Assembly (NCBI RefSeq): GCF_017813335.1
Contig: NZ_JAGIYY010000013.1
Location: 42,569-106,568, forward strand
From: Tianweitania sediminis
GTDB taxonomy: Bacteria > Pseudomonadota > Alphaproteobacteria > Rhizobiales > Rhizobiaceae
Length of the DNA stretch: 64,000 bases
Reading direction: 5' to 3'
How positions within the stretch are numbered: position 1 is the first letter of the stretch; each line of letters opens with the position of its first letter. This document shows, piece after piece, positions 1 through 8,631 of the stretch. Position numbers and translations under genes: made by a program. Below the pieces are notes generated by a model. That model searched no databases. It worked only from the letters and a program-made list of their open reading frames with translations, and had not been told where the DNA came from.

Positions 1-91
1 TGATCTCCTCCATCTCGAACTCGCTTCCCGGCGCACAAAGCCGCTGCTGCGCTTCTGCAAGCGAGATGGCCGGGTATCCAGGCTTCGTCAT
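1..91 (-). CDS. Class I adenylate-forming enzyme (acyl-CoA ligase), N-terminus only
   Basis: Only the first 30 codons are in the window; the gene continues past base 1. The start ATG (complement of 89-91) follows a GGGAGA ribosome binding site. The N-terminus, beginning MTKPGYPAISLAEAQQ and continuing to a segment ending PGSEFEMEEI, resembles acyl-CoA ligases found in acyl-CoA dehydrogenase gene clusters. It starts 36 bases after the SDR stop on the same strand, so the two are probably co-transcribed. If right, it would activate a carboxylic acid to its CoA thioester and feed the neighbouring beta-oxidation genes. The fragment is too short for any catalytic motif to be seen, so the call rests on the N-terminal resemblance and the context. 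Confidence 0.55.
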   Translation of the reverse strand, partial: MTKPGYPAISLAEAQQRLCAPGSEFEMEEI

Positions 92-127
92 AAGGGTGTC
101 TCCCTTGCCGCTCAGGCTTTGCCGCCG

Positions 128-889
128 CTAGGCGACCAGCCGCCCGCCATCGGCGACCAGCGTCTGCCCCGTCACGAAGGCCGCAGCTTGCGAGGCCAGA
201 AACACAACCACGCCTGCAATGTCGTCCGGCTCCCCGATCCGCCGCAACGGCGTCGCGGCGTTGGACGCTTCAAGCTTGGCCTCATCGTCCCACAAGGCGC
301 GTGCGAAATCCGTTTTCACCAGACCGGGCGCGATGCAGTTCACGCGAATATTTTGCGGGCCCAGTTCCGCGGCAAGGTTGCGCGCCAACTGCATGTCGGC
401 CGCTTTGGAAACGCCGTAAGCACCGATGTTCGGCGAGGCATAAAGACCCGCCACCGAGGAAACGATCACCACCGAGCCGCCGCCGCGCTTCTCCATGTCG
501 GGCGCGCACAAACTGATCAGAGCGTTGTTGGCGATGACATTGTTTTCGAGGATCTTGCGGAACTGGTCGTCGGAAATGCCGGACATGGGGCCATAATAGG
601 GATTCGAAGCCGCATTGCAGACGAGGATGTCGATTGGTCCTAACTGCCGCCGCGCCTCCGCAACCAGGTTCTCCAGTTCGCCGCGCGAGGAGATGCTGGC
701 GGGAATGGAAACGGCTTTGCCGCCGGAACGATTGATCTCCTCGGCAACCTCATCGCACGGCTCCTTCTTGCGCGACGAGATCACTACGGAAGCGCCCGCT
801 TCAGCCAACCGCATGGCGCTTGCCTTGCCGATCCCGCGGGAGGATCCGGTGACAATGGCAACCTTGCCGCTCAAGTCGAACAAAGACAT
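128..889 (-). CDS. SDR family NAD(P)-dependent oxidoreductase
   Basis: A 253-residue classical short-chain dehydrogenase. The Rossmann cofactor loop TGSSRGIG lies at residues 14-21, the CNAA structural motif at 91-94, the catalytic Ser near 144-145, and the YxxxK pair at Tyr158 and Lys162. The IAPG motif near 186-189 and a C-terminal VADGG complete the fold. It probably oxidises a hydroxyacyl-CoA or similar alcohol in the cytoplasm as part of the surrounding CoA-ester pathway. It starts divergently from the thiolase at 1056 and is followed closely by a CoA ligase. The ATG is preceded by GGGGAGGA. Exact substrate cannot be read from the sequence; LvaD of levulinate catabolism is one functional parallel. 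Confidence 0.93.
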   Translation of the reverse strand: MSLFDLSGKVAIVTGSSRGIGKASAMRLAEAGASVVISSRKKEPCDEVAEEINRSGGKAVSIPASISSRGELENLVAEARRQLGPIDILVCNAASNPYYGPMSGISDDQFRKILENNVIANNALISLCAPDMEKRGGGSVVIVSSVAGLYASPNIGAYGVSKAADMQLARNLAAELGPQNIRVNCIAPGLVKTDFARALWDDEAKLEASNAATPLRRIGEPDDIAGVVVFLASQAAAFVTGQTLVADGGRLVA

Positions 890-1055
890 CAGCCATCCTC
901 CCCAGGTCGTGCCGCTCGTTGCAACAGCCTATCGGCGCGAAAGGCAAAAGCAACCCGTTTCTTCGAAAAACAAGGATGACAGCTGACGGAAGCCATATAA
1001 AATAAGGGACGAACACACATCCTGGACCATACCGATCATCGGGAGGAGCTGCCTA
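890..1055. promoter_or_regulatory. Divergent promoter region, SDR / thiolase
   Basis: This 166-base region separates divergent starts and must hold promoters for both directions. An AT-rich stretch (tataaaataag, about 998-1008) is a possible -10 element for the thiolase. GGGAGGAG lies just before the thiolase ATG. No clear TetR-type palindrome was recognised. Confidence 0.4.
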
Positions 1056-2258
1056 ATGCGCAACGCTGTACTTGTTTCCACTGCTCGCACGCCGATTGGA
1101 AAGGCGTATCGCGGCGCCTTCAACGACACACAGGCGCAAACTTTGGGCGGGCACGTCATCGCCGAAGCGGTGCGGCGGGCGGGCGTCGATCCAGCAGAGG
1201 TCGGCGATGTCCTGATGGGCGCGGCACTGCAGCAGGGTTCGTCCGGCGGCAACATCGCCCGACAATGCGCAATGGCTGCGGGCCTGCCCACCACGGTCGC
1301 CGGCATGAGCCTTGACCGGCAGTGTGCCTCGGGCCTGATGGGGATCGCCACGGCCGCGAGGTCGATCATCCTGGACGGCATGGACGTGGCGGTCGGCGGC
1401 GGCCTCGAGTCCGTTTCGCTCGTCCAGAACGACAAGATGAACAGATATCGCGCGAGCGATCCGACGATCCGCGAACGCTTGCCGGCGCTCTACATGTCCA
1501 TGCTCGAAACAGCGGAAGTGGTTGCCGACCGATATGGCATTTCGCGTGAGCGCCAGGACGAGTACGCCCTGCAATCCCAGCAGCGCACCGCAAAAGCACA
1601 GGCTGAAGGCCGCTTCGACAAGGAGATCGCGCCGCTCGAAACCGAGATGGTGGTGACGGACAAGGCGACTGGCGAAACGAGCCGCAAGCGCGTTCGGCTG
1701 ACGCAGGATGAGGGCAATCGCGCCGATACCACCCTGGAAGGACTGCAGTCGCTGAAGCCCGTCTTCAAGGATGGGCAGAAGATCGTAGAAGGAAAATTCA
1801 TAACGGCGGGAAATGCTTCCCAACTTTCGGATGGCGCATCCGCGTCGGTGCTGATGGAAGAAAAGGAAGCGGAACGACGCGGGCTCGAACCGCTTGGCCG
1901 CTATTGCGGCGTGGCCGTTGCCGGCTGCGAGCCGGACGAGATGGGCATCGGGCCGGTTTACGCCGTTCCCAAACTCCTGAAGCAGCATGGTCTTTCGGTC
2001 GACGACATCGATCTTTGGGAACTGAACGAAGCCTTCGCCGTGCAGGTGCTTTATTGCCGGGACCGGCTTGGCATCGACAACGACAAGCTTAACGTGTCTG
2101 GCGGCGCGATCTCGATCGGTCACCCCTACGGCATGTCAGGCGCCCGCATGACGGGGCATGCGCTGATCGAAGGAAAGCGGCGCGGCGCCAAGCGCGTGGT
2201 GGTTATGATGTGCGTCGGCGGCGGCATGGGCGCGGCCGGTCTTTTCGAGATTCTGTAA
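1056..2258 (+). CDS. Acetyl-CoA acyltransferase (thiolase)
   Basis: A 400-residue thiolase of normal length. The acyl-accepting cysteine is Cys90 in the LDRQCASG context. The second catalytic pair is His356 (SIGHPYG) and Cys386 ([10 protein letters not shown]). It would cleave a 3-ketoacyl-CoA with CoA to give acetyl-CoA (or propionyl-CoA) and a shortened acyl-CoA, or run the condensation in reverse. It stands alone on the plus strand, divergent from the SDR. It meets the kinase gene tail-to-tail across a shared terminator hairpin. The start ATG has a strong GGGAGGAG site. The family call is secure; chain-length preference is unknown. Confidence 0.95.
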   Translation: MRNAVLVSTARTPIGKAYRGAFNDTQAQTLGGHVIAEAVRRAGVDPAEVGDVLMGAALQQGSSGGNIARQCAMAAGLPTTVAGMSLDRQCASGLMGIATAARSIILDGMDVAVGGGLESVSLVQNDKMNRYRASDPTIRERLPALYMSMLETAEVVADRYGISRERQDEYALQSQQRTAKAQAEGRFDKEIAPLETEMVVTDKATGETSRKRVRLTQDEGNRADTTLEGLQSLKPVFKDGQKIVEGKFITAGNASQLSDGASASVLMEEKEAERRGLEPLGRYCGVAVAGCEPDEMGIGPVYAVPKLLKQHGLSVDDIDLWELNEAFAVQVLYCRDRLGIDNDKLNVSGGAISIGHPYGMSGARMTGHALIEGKRRGAKRVVVMMCVGGGMGAAGLFEIL

Positions 2259-2267
2259 GAACCAAAA

Positions 2268-2290
2268 CGGGCGCCACTCTCAGGCGCCCG
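2268..2290. terminator. Bidirectional terminator between thiolase and kinase genes
   Basis: A perfect 8-bp inverted repeat, CGGGCGCC and GGCGCCCG around a 7-base loop, sits between the converging genes and overlaps the kinase stop codon. CCTTTT follows on the plus strand, and four T residues follow on the minus strand. Confidence 0.75.
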
Positions 2291-3374
2291 CCTTTTCCGC
2301 AAAGCTCAAGGCTCGCTCAGCCAGCGGGCGAACGCGTCGCGCCATCGTTTGGGCCTCCGCACTCGCCGCCGTGCCGTCGCGCACGCGGCCTGCAATGCCC
2401 TGGAGGATCGCCGCAAGGCGAAACATGTTGTAAGCGAGATACCAGTCGAGCACCGGCGGGTTTTCGCGCCCCGTGGCGGCATTGTAGCGCGCAAACAGCT
2501 CTTCGGCAGAGGGGATCCCAAGGGACTCAAGATCCAGGCCAGCGAGACCGCTGCGCCCGTCGGCATCCATGAACCAGTTCATCAGGAAATAGGTGATGTC
2601 GGCCAGCGGATCACCGAGCGTCGACAGTTCCCAGTCGAGAACCGCTTTGACCTGAGTCGCATCGGCCGAGAAGATGAGGTTGTCCAGCCGATAATCACCG
2701 TGCACAACGGAGTTCCGCCCCTCTTCGGGCGGAATGCTACGCGGAAGAAAAGCAAGGAGCCGATCCATCTCGGCAATGGGCTCGGTTTCCGATGCGCGGT
2801 ATTGCTTGCACCAGCGCGCGATCTGGCGTTCAAAGTAGTTCCCGGGACGACCATAATCGCCGAGGCCGATGACTTCAGGATCAAAGGAGTGCAGCCGCGC
2901 CAAGGTGTCGATCTCGGCCTCGAAGATGGAACGCCGCTGCTCCCTGGGAACCTGCGGCAGGCGCGCATCCCAGAATACCCGCCCTTCCACCATTTCCATG
3001 ACGTAGAAGGCTGCGCCAATGACGGTGTCATCTTCGCAAAGGCTGTAGGCGCGCGCGACTGGGAAGCCGACGCCGCCCAAGGCTGAGATCACCTTGAACT
3101 CGCGATCAACCGCATGGGCGGAGGGCAACAGGGTTCCGAACGGCTTGCGTCGGAGAACATAAGAGCGGCCGGGCGTATCCAGACGATAGGTCGGGTTCGA
3201 CTGGCCGCCCTTGAACTGGAAGATAGTCAGCGGCCCGCTATAGCCTTCGACATGTTCCCCGAGCCAGGCGGCAAGCTTGGCTTCATCCAGCCGATGGCGC
3301 TCTTCCACCGGCTTCACGCCGGAAAAGGCATCCCCGGCGCTCGCTGCGGAGCCGGCGCTTGCCGCTCCCATCAA
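2280..3374 (-). CDS. APH-fold phosphotransferase of the ACAD10/11 and LvaA type
   Basis: A 364-residue aminoglycoside-phosphotransferase-fold kinase. The Brenner motif is HGDYRLDN at 225-232 (catalytic Asp227, Asn232), the metal-binding aspartate is Asp247 in VLDWE, and a GGQSN nucleotide loop lies at 56-60. The start overlaps the acyl-CoA dehydrogenase stop by four bases (ATGA), so the two are translationally coupled. Known relatives include the N-terminal kinase domain of ACAD10/11 and LvaA of levulinate catabolism, which phosphorylate 4-hydroxyacyl-CoA. I infer that role here from the coupling to an acyl-CoA dehydrogenase. Antibiotic resistance is unlikely. The N-terminal 20 residues are Ala/Gly/Ser-rich and may be unstructured. 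Confidence 0.85.
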   Translation of the reverse strand: MMGAASAGSAASAGDAFSGVKPVEERHRLDEAKLAAWLGEHVEGYSGPLTIFQFKGGQSNPTYRLDTPGRSYVLRRKPFGTLLPSAHAVDREFKVISALGGVGFPVARAYSLCEDDTVIGAAFYVMEMVEGRVFWDARLPQVPREQRRSIFEAEIDTLARLHSFDPEVIGLGDYGRPGNYFERQIARWCKQYRASETEPIAEMDRLLAFLPRSIPPEEGRNSVVHGDYRLDNLIFSADATQVKAVLDWELSTLGDPLADITYFLMNWFMDADGRSGLAGLDLESLGIPSAEELFARYNAATGRENPPVLDWYLAYNMFRLAAILQGIAGRVRDGTAASAEAQTMARRVRPLAERALSFAEKAGA

Positions 3375-4609
3375 TGCGCCACCTTGTACCGCCCGAGTTC
3401 AAGCCGGGCGATGGCGCGATTGTGCACTTCGTCCGGACCGTCCACGAGCCGCATGGTGCGGATGTTGGCATACATCTTGGCAAGACCGAAATCATCGGAA
3501 ACGCCGCCACCACCATGCGCCTGAATGGCGTCATCGATGACCTTCAGCGCAACCCGCGGGCCGGCGACCTTGATCATGGCGATCTCGAGCTGGGCTTCCT
3601 TGTTGCCCACCTTGTCCATCATATCCGCGGCCTTTAAGCAAAGAAGGCGCGTCATTTCGATGTCGATCCGCGCTTCGGCGATGCGCTGCTGCCAGATCGA
3701 CTGCTCGGCGATGGGCCGGCCGAACGCCACGCGGGACAAGAGCCTGCGCGCCATCTTTTCCAGCGCCACCTCCGCCGCACCAAGGGTGCGCATGCAGTGG
3801 TGGATGCGGCCAGGTCCGAGCCGTCCCTGCGCGACTTCAAAGCCGCGGCCTTCGCCAAGGATCACGTTGGAAGTTGGGACGCGAACATTGTCGAGGATCA
3901 CCTCGCCATGGCCATGCGGGGCATCGTCATAGCCGAACACCGGCAACATGCGCTTCACCGTCACGCCGGGTGTGTCCATAGGCACCAGGATCTGCGTTTG
4001 CTGGCTGTGGCGCGGCGCATCCGGGTTGGTCTTGCCCATCACGATGGCAATCTTGCAGCGCGGGTCGCCTACACCCGAGGACCACCATTTGCGGCCGTTG
4101 ATCACGTAGTCGTCGCCGTCGCGTCGGATCTCGGTCTGGATGTTGGTTGCGTCGGAGGAAGCAACCTCAGGCTCCGTCATAAGAAAGGCAGAGCGGATTT
4201 CGCCGGCCATCAGCGGCTTCAGCCACTGGGTTTTCTGGTCCTCGGTCCCGTAGCGATGGAAGACCTCCATGTTGCCGGTGTCCGGCGCTGAACAGTTGAA
4301 GACCTCCGACGACCAGGCAATGCGGCCCATCTCCTCGGCGCAGAGCGCATATTGAAGGTTCGTGAGGCCGGCTCCGTGGTACTCCTCGGTGTCGTGATGC
4401 GGTGACGGCGGCAGGAACAGGTTCCACAACCCTTCCGCGCGGGCTTTTTCCTTAAGCCTTTCGATCACCGGAATAATCTGCCAGCGATCGGTCCCGAATC
4501 CGGCCATTTCCTCGTAGTAATGCGGCACCGCCGGCTCGACATGCTGCTGGATGAAAGCGCGAACTCGGGACTGATAGTGGCGCTCGGTCTCGGTGAGCGT
4601 GAAGTCCAT
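3371..4609 (-). CDS. Acyl-CoA dehydrogenase, ACAD11-like
   Basis: A 412-residue FAD-dependent acyl-CoA dehydrogenase. The acyl-CoA dehydrogenase signature [13 protein letters not shown] lies near residues 144-156. Near the C-terminus the sequence VDGPDEVHN (about 389-397) occupies the place where classical enzymes have YEG with the catalytic Glu. Aspartate here is consistent with the ACAD10/11 branch. It overlaps the kinase gene by four bases. In characterised relatives the kinase phosphorylates a 4-hydroxyacyl-CoA and the dehydrogenase partner handles loss of the phosphate and isomerisation. Gene coupling suggests the same pairing here. It lies 42 bases downstream of the TetR-like regulator in the same operon. 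Confidence 0.93.
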   Translation of the reverse strand: MDFTLTETERHYQSRVRAFIQQHVEPAVPHYYEEMAGFGTDRWQIIPVIERLKEKARAEGLWNLFLPPSPHHDTEEYHGAGLTNLQYALCAEEMGRIAWSSEVFNCSAPDTGNMEVFHRYGTEDQKTQWLKPLMAGEIRSAFLMTEPEVASSDATNIQTEIRRDGDDYVINGRKWWSSGVGDPRCKIAIVMGKTNPDAPRHSQQTQILVPMDTPGVTVKRMLPVFGYDDAPHGHGEVILDNVRVPTSNVILGEGRGFEVAQGRLGPGRIHHCMRTLGAAEVALEKMARRLLSRVAFGRPIAEQSIWQQRIAEARIDIEMTRLLCLKAADMMDKVGNKEAQLEIAMIKVAGPRVALKVIDDAIQAHGGGGVSDDFGLAKMYANIRTMRLVDGPDEVHNRAIARLELGRYKVAH

Positions 4610-4651
4610 GTGGTCTTCCTTCCATTTTCCTGACGGCTAGCGCCGTGGCCC

Positions 4652-5884
4652 TCAAGGGCGGAGAAGCCCCGTGAAAAGGGGACGAACATAAGCGCGGGTG
4701 GCGGCCTCCACGTCATCGGTGGGTATCCAGCGATGAAGTTCGGCCGCGGAGTTGGAAATCGAATACAGGAGCTGCCCGGCGATGCGCGCATCCAGCGTGC
4801 GGATCGATCCGTCGGCGATGCCATCGGAGATGATGCCGGCAAAGCGCTCCATCAGGCGGTTCATCTGCGCCACGCGCCTTGGGCGCATGGGTTCGGGCAT
4901 GGCGGCAAGCGCTGCAATGCGCAGGAGCGGACCCTGCGGCGAAAGCTGGAAGCGCGTCAGTGCGGCGACCGCACCCGATGCGCGCGACCATCCGTCCGGA
5001 ACGGTGTCGATAGCAATGCTTTGAACATTTCGAATTAACCCGAAGGTCCGCTCGAAGCAGTCGTCGACCAGCTCGTCCTTGTGTTCGTTGTGATGGTAGA
5101 AGGAGCCCTTCGTAACCGAAAGCCGGGCGGAGATCTTGTCTACGGAGGCACCGCGATAACCGTGCTCGTTGATCAGAAACGTCGCGGCGCGCAAAAAGCG
5201 TTCCCGCGAGCTGTCCCCTTCCGCTTCCAGGCGCTTGCGAAGGGCCGGCAGCTCAGGCGGTGCGAACTTTGCTTCCGCGCTCCCCATCCCGTTGAGCAGG
5301 ATGTCGGCCAGACGCGTGGCAACGCGGGGATAATCTTCGAGGTCGTAGCGCTGGGCCCAGTTCTGCGCACTGTGCACCACGGACACGAGCAGATGCGTCC
5401 GCGCGTTGAGATCCTGGCGCTCCAGGACGGGAGCCCCTTCAGCGGACAGCAAGCGCCGGATCTGCCGGAACATGTCGGTGTAGGTTTGAAACACCGCGCT
5501 TGAATGCGGCTCTTCCAGGGATCGGAGATCGTTGGATGAAAGCAGCTCCGCGCGCAGTCCGGAAGCGATTTCTCCAAGCACGGTGAAGTAAAGCGCAAGG
5601 AACTGCTTCACACGCTCCTCGGCGGTTTCCCTTTCCGCGGCCGCAAGCGCGGCTTCGCTGATCGTTTCGATCGTGCGCAGGAAACAGGCGGCGGCGAGGT
5701 CTTCCTTTTTGCGGTAATAGTAGCTGATGGAGTTGGTTACGAGGCCGACTTGCGCCGCCACGTCCGAAAGGGTCGTACCCTTCACGCCCCGCTGGTTGAA
5801 AAGCCCGGCGGCCGCGCCAAGGATCAGCTCGCGCTTTTCCCCGAAACGTCGGGTTTGGCGAAGGGCGTCCGCTGATCCATGCAT
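4652..5884 (-). CDS. TetR/AcrR regulator with two tandem TetR domains
   Basis: At 410 residues this is about twice the normal TetR length and contains two complete units. The first DNA-binding helix-turn-helix lies around residues 20-65 (TTLSDVAAQVGL followed by ISYYYRKKEDL). The second is around 222-270 (ASVDKISARLSV followed by SFYHHNEHKDEL). Each is followed by a helical ligand-binding or dimerisation segment. It lies inside the transporter/acyl-CoA dehydrogenase operon, so an acyl-CoA or the imported acid is the likely effector. A single chain with two HTH units could bind DNA as a pseudo-dimer. The reading frame is intact across the junction. Confidence 0.9.
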   Translation of the reverse strand: MHGSADALRQTRRFGEKRELILGAAAGLFNQRGVKGTTLSDVAAQVGLVTNSISYYYRKKEDLAAACFLRTIETISEAALAAAERETAEERVKQFLALYFTVLGEIASGLRAELLSSNDLRSLEEPHSSAVFQTYTDMFRQIRRLLSAEGAPVLERQDLNARTHLLVSVVHSAQNWAQRYDLEDYPRVATRLADILLNGMGSAEAKFAPPELPALRKRLEAEGDSSRERFLRAATFLINEHGYRGASVDKISARLSVTKGSFYHHNEHKDELVDDCFERTFGLIRNVQSIAIDTVPDGWSRASGAVAALTRFQLSPQGPLLRIAALAAMPEPMRPRRVAQMNRLMERFAGIISDGIADGSIRTLDARIAGQLLYSISNSAAELHRWIPTDDVEAATRAYVRPLFTGLLRP

Positions 5885-5898
5885 CGTGCGTGTTCTCG

Positions 5899-5935
5899 TT
5901 TCGCGCTCCGCTCCACTTGCAAGCGGAGCGCGAAA
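5899..5935. promoter_or_regulatory. 14-bp hairpin between binding-protein and TetR genes
   Basis: A perfect 14-bp inverted repeat, TTTCGCGCTCCGCT and its complement, surrounds a 9-base loop. It lies in the 63 bases between the binding-protein stop (5948) and the TetR start (5884). No U-run follows on the minus strand, so it is more likely a 3' mRNA stabiliser or partial terminator that favours the binding protein. It could also be a protein-binding palindrome. Confidence 0.6.
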
Positions 5936-5947
5936 TGCGGTTCTTGA

Positions 5948-7111
5948 TTACTGGCTGGCTGCCTCGATTGGCATGATCTCACCATCCTGTACATAGCCGA
6001 CGACGATGCGGGCATTCGTGCCGCCCTTCTCGTCAACGCTGTCGATGCTGGCCGGATTACGCTCGCTTGGCAGCGATCCATAGGCTTCGCTGAGCTTGGC
6101 GTGGATCGCCTTTGGATCTTCCACCGTGCCGGCGAGCTTCATGGCCTCGGCCACAGCATTGAGCGCCGTGTACATGTAGGAGGTTTCCGAGCCCGGCGTT
6201 TTGCCGTTGTTTTCGGCCTTGAAGCGCTCCACGAAAGCCTTGGCGCCTTCCCGCGTATCGGACGAGAGCGGCATCACGCCAATGGCGCCGTTGAGCTGCG
6301 ACATGTCGTTGATCACGCGGTTGATCTCGTCCAGCTTGGCCTGATCCATGACCACGAAGCCGCCCTGGAAGCCGAGTTCGCGTGCCGTGCGCATGACAAG
6401 CGCAGTGGGCTCGGACGCACCGCCGACGAACAGGACGTCAGGGTTTGCTGACAGCGCGCTGCTGACGCCCGAATAGAAGTCCGTATCCTTGTTGTAGGAC
6501 ATTGGGTTCTCGGCGACCACCTCACCGCCCGCTTCTTCCCAGGCAGGCTTGAACAAGGAAGCCCAGGCTTTGGCGTATTCATGATCGCCGCCGATCATGG
6601 CGAGCTTCTTGCCCGACTTCTCCATCGTGGTTTTCACGAAGGTGTCGATATAGCCCGCGAACGAGGGCGGGATACGCAGGGTCAGCGTGTTGCCGCGCTC
6701 GGTCATCTCCGGCACGCTGGTGTAAGCGCCGAGAATGAAGCCATCCTGCTCGTTGAACTCCTGGAGCGCGTAAGCGCCACCCGAATGCGGCACGAAGATC
6801 ACCGGGGCGTTCTGCTGGGTTGCCAGGCGCTTGGCGTTCACCGCCGCTTCGCTGGGCGCATATTTGTCATCTAGCGCAACGATTTCGAACGTGTATTTCT
6901 CGCCACCGACTTCGATGCCGCCGTTCTTGTTGATCTCAGCGGCCGCCATCTGCAGGCCGGTCAGGGTGTTCTGCCCGTAAAGGGCCGCACCGCCGGAAAG
7001 AGGCCCGGTGAAGCCGATGTTGATGACTTCCTGCGCGAAAGCCGCACTGCTCATGAACGCTGCGAGCGCGATGCCCGCTGCCAGTCGGGTTGATGTCTTG
7101 AAAAGGCGCAT
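5948..7111 (-). CDS. ABC transporter substrate-binding protein, branched-chain amino acid (LivK) type
   Basis: A 387-residue periplasmic binding protein. The chosen ATG at 7109-7111 follows GGAGGAACTTGGA and opens a clear signal peptide with probable cleavage after AFA (about residue 26). The mature part begins QEVINIGFTGPLSG, typical of Peripla_BP_6 proteins. It is the last transport gene of a livHMGF set and is 46 bases from livF. Within this operon of CoA ligation and beta-oxidation genes it may capture an organic or aromatic acid rather than leucine. An upstream extension of the frame has no good start and overlaps livF. Confidence 0.93.
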   Translation of the reverse strand: MRLFKTSTRLAAGIALAAFMSSAAFAQEVINIGFTGPLSGGAALYGQNTLTGLQMAAAEINKNGGIEVGGEKYTFEIVALDDKYAPSEAAVNAKRLATQQNAPVIFVPHSGGAYALQEFNEQDGFILGAYTSVPEMTERGNTLTLRIPPSFAGYIDTFVKTTMEKSGKKLAMIGGDHEYAKAWASLFKPAWEEAGGEVVAENPMSYNKDTDFYSGVSSALSANPDVLFVGGASEPTALVMRTARELGFQGGFVVMDQAKLDEINRVINDMSQLNGAIGVMPLSSDTREGAKAFVERFKAENNGKTPGSETSYMYTALNAVAEAMKLAGTVEDPKAIHAKLSEAYGSLPSERNPASIDSVDEKGGTNARIVVGYVQDGEIMPIEAASQ

Positions 7112-7157
7112 TCCAAGTTCCTCCTTCGGTTTCGCGGCTCCTCCGCCGCTTTGCATT

Positions 7158-7865
7158 TTATCCGCCGATATAGGCTCGCCGGACGGTATCGTTGTTGAGA
7201 AGCTCTTGGCGGCTTCCTTCCAGCACCACCCTGCCGCTTTCGATGACATAACCGCGGTCAGCGATTTGCAAGGCTGCATAGGCATTCTGTTCGGCCAGCA
7301 GAACGGTGGTTCCACTCGCATTGATCGCCTTGATCGTGTCCAGCACCTGGCGCACCACCAGCGGTGCCAAGCCAAGCGAGGGCTCATCCAGAAGCAGGAG
7401 CTTCGGTCGTCCCATCAAGGCACGGCCGATCGCCACCATCTGCTGCTGCCCGCCTGACAAAGACCCGGCATTGTTGTCGCGCTTTTCGCGAAGGATCGGG
7501 AACATGTCGTAGATCTGTTCCAGCCGCTCCTTGAGGCCAGCCTTGTCGCCGCGGTGAACATAACCACCGAGCATAAGGTTCTTCGCCACGCTCATATGGG
7601 CGAAAAGCTTGCGCCCCTCGGGGCAATGAACAAGGCCGCGCGACACAATGGTGGCCGGCGAAGCACCCGTGATTTCCCCGCCAGCAAGCTTGATGGAACC
7701 ACCACTGAGCTTCCGGAGGCCGGAGATGGCCAGGAACATGGAACTCTTGCCCGCGCCGTTGGCGCCAAGCATCACCACGAGCTCGCCGTCCCGCACATTG
7801 AGGCTGATGCCATCCAGCGCGCGAAAGCTGCCGTAGTTCAGCATCACACGATCAAGCTGCAGCAT
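7158..7865 (-). CDS. livF: ABC transporter ATP-binding protein LivF
   Basis: A 235-residue ATPase of the branched-chain amino acid type uptake system. The Walker A is GANGAGKSS, the ABC signature LSGGQQQM, and the Walker B LLLLDEPSLGLAP. The chosen start gives MLQLDRVMLNYGSF, the normal LivF N-terminus, and overlaps the livG stop by 14 bases. Translational coupling within livHMGF is therefore expected. It energises uptake together with LivG at the cytoplasmic face of the LivHM permease. Confidence 0.94.
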   Translation of the reverse strand: MLQLDRVMLNYGSFRALDGISLNVRDGELVVMLGANGAGKSSMFLAISGLRKLSGGSIKLAGGEITGASPATIVSRGLVHCPEGRKLFAHMSVAKNLMLGGYVHRGDKAGLKERLEQIYDMFPILREKRDNNAGSLSGGQQQMVAIGRALMGRPKLLLLDEPSLGLAPLVVRQVLDTIKAINASGTTVLLAEQNAYAALQIADRGYVIESGRVVLEGSRQELLNNDTVRRAYIGG

Positions 7866-8631
7866 CGTGACCGGCTCCCAGATAGGCTTCGATGACGAGC
7901 GGATTGGCGCGAATTTCGGCGGGCGTGCCGTCCGCGATCTTTTCCCCGTGGTCGAGAACGATGATGTGGTCCGCAAGTCCCATCACCATGTCCATCTTGT
8001 GTTCGATCAAGCAGACGGTGAGACCCGTCGCCGAGATCTTGCGGATCAGGTCGGCGAGACCGACGGTCTCTTCCGGGTTGACGCCGCCGGCCGGCTCGTC
8101 GAGCAGCAGGATCTTCGGATCGGTCGCGAGCGCCAGCGCAAAGGCAATCCGCTTGCGCTCTTCCTGTGTCACATCCGCCGCCAGCCGGTTGGCGACATGC
8201 GTGAGGCCGACGAAATCGAGGGCTTCTTCCGCCTTGGCACGGCAACTGCGTTCGTCGGCCTTGAGCCGGCTGGTTTGGAAGATCGCGTCCATCAAGCCGG
8301 ATGACGTCCGCAGTCGATGGCCGACGATCAGGTTGTCCATCACGGTCGCACCATCAAACAGGCTGGTGGTCTGGAACGTGCGGGCAATGCCAAGCTGGGC
8401 CATCTGGTCCGGGCGCTTGCGCTCAACGCGCTGGCCTTCGAGCCAAAGCTCTCCGGAGGTTGAGGGAAAGGTTCCGCTGATCAGGTTGAAGAAGGTGGTC
8501 TTGCCAGCCCCGTTCGGTCCGATGATGGCCGTGATGCGCCCCTTCTCTACCTTCGCATCGACGTCTTTGACCGCCGCAAGGCCGCCGAAACGCTTCGTCA
8601 GGGCCTTTGTTTCGAGGATGATCTCAGGCAT
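7852..8631 (-). CDS. livG: ABC transporter ATP-binding protein LivG
   Basis: A 259-residue ATPase. The Walker A is GPNGAGKTT and the Walker B is ILLLDEPAGGVNP, typical of LivG. The signature region reads VTQEERKRIAFALAL instead of LSGGQ, a degenerate form. The start giving MPEIILETKALTKRFGG was chosen because it matches the family N-terminus; it overlaps the livM stop by 8 bases. Its partner LivF has a canonical signature, so at least one composite ATP site should be canonical. Confidence 0.94.
   Translation of the reverse strand: MPEIILETKALTKRFGGLAAVKDVDAKVEKGRITAIIGPNGAGKTTFFNLISGTFPSTSGELWLEGQRVERKRPDQMAQLGIARTFQTTSLFDGATVMDNLIVGHRLRTSSGLMDAIFQTSRLKADERSCRAKAEEALDFVGLTHVANRLAADVTQEERKRIAFALALATDPKILLLDEPAGGVNPEETVGLADLIRKISATGLTVCLIEHKMDMVMGLADHIIVLDHGEKIADGTPAEIRANPLVIEAYLGAGHDAAA

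Noticed and set aside
119..643. Plus-strand open frame of 174 codons over the SDR gene
   Set aside because: It is a shadow of a clear SDR gene with all catalytic motifs on the other strand.
1053..2123. Reverse-strand open frame of 356 codons over the thiolase
   Set aside because: Antisense to a thiolase with complete active-site residues; composition is typical of GC-rich shadow frames.
2280..3374. Aminoglycoside resistance gene
   Set aside because: The fold is shared, but coupling to an acyl-CoA dehydrogenase and the catabolic context point to an acyl-CoA kinase.
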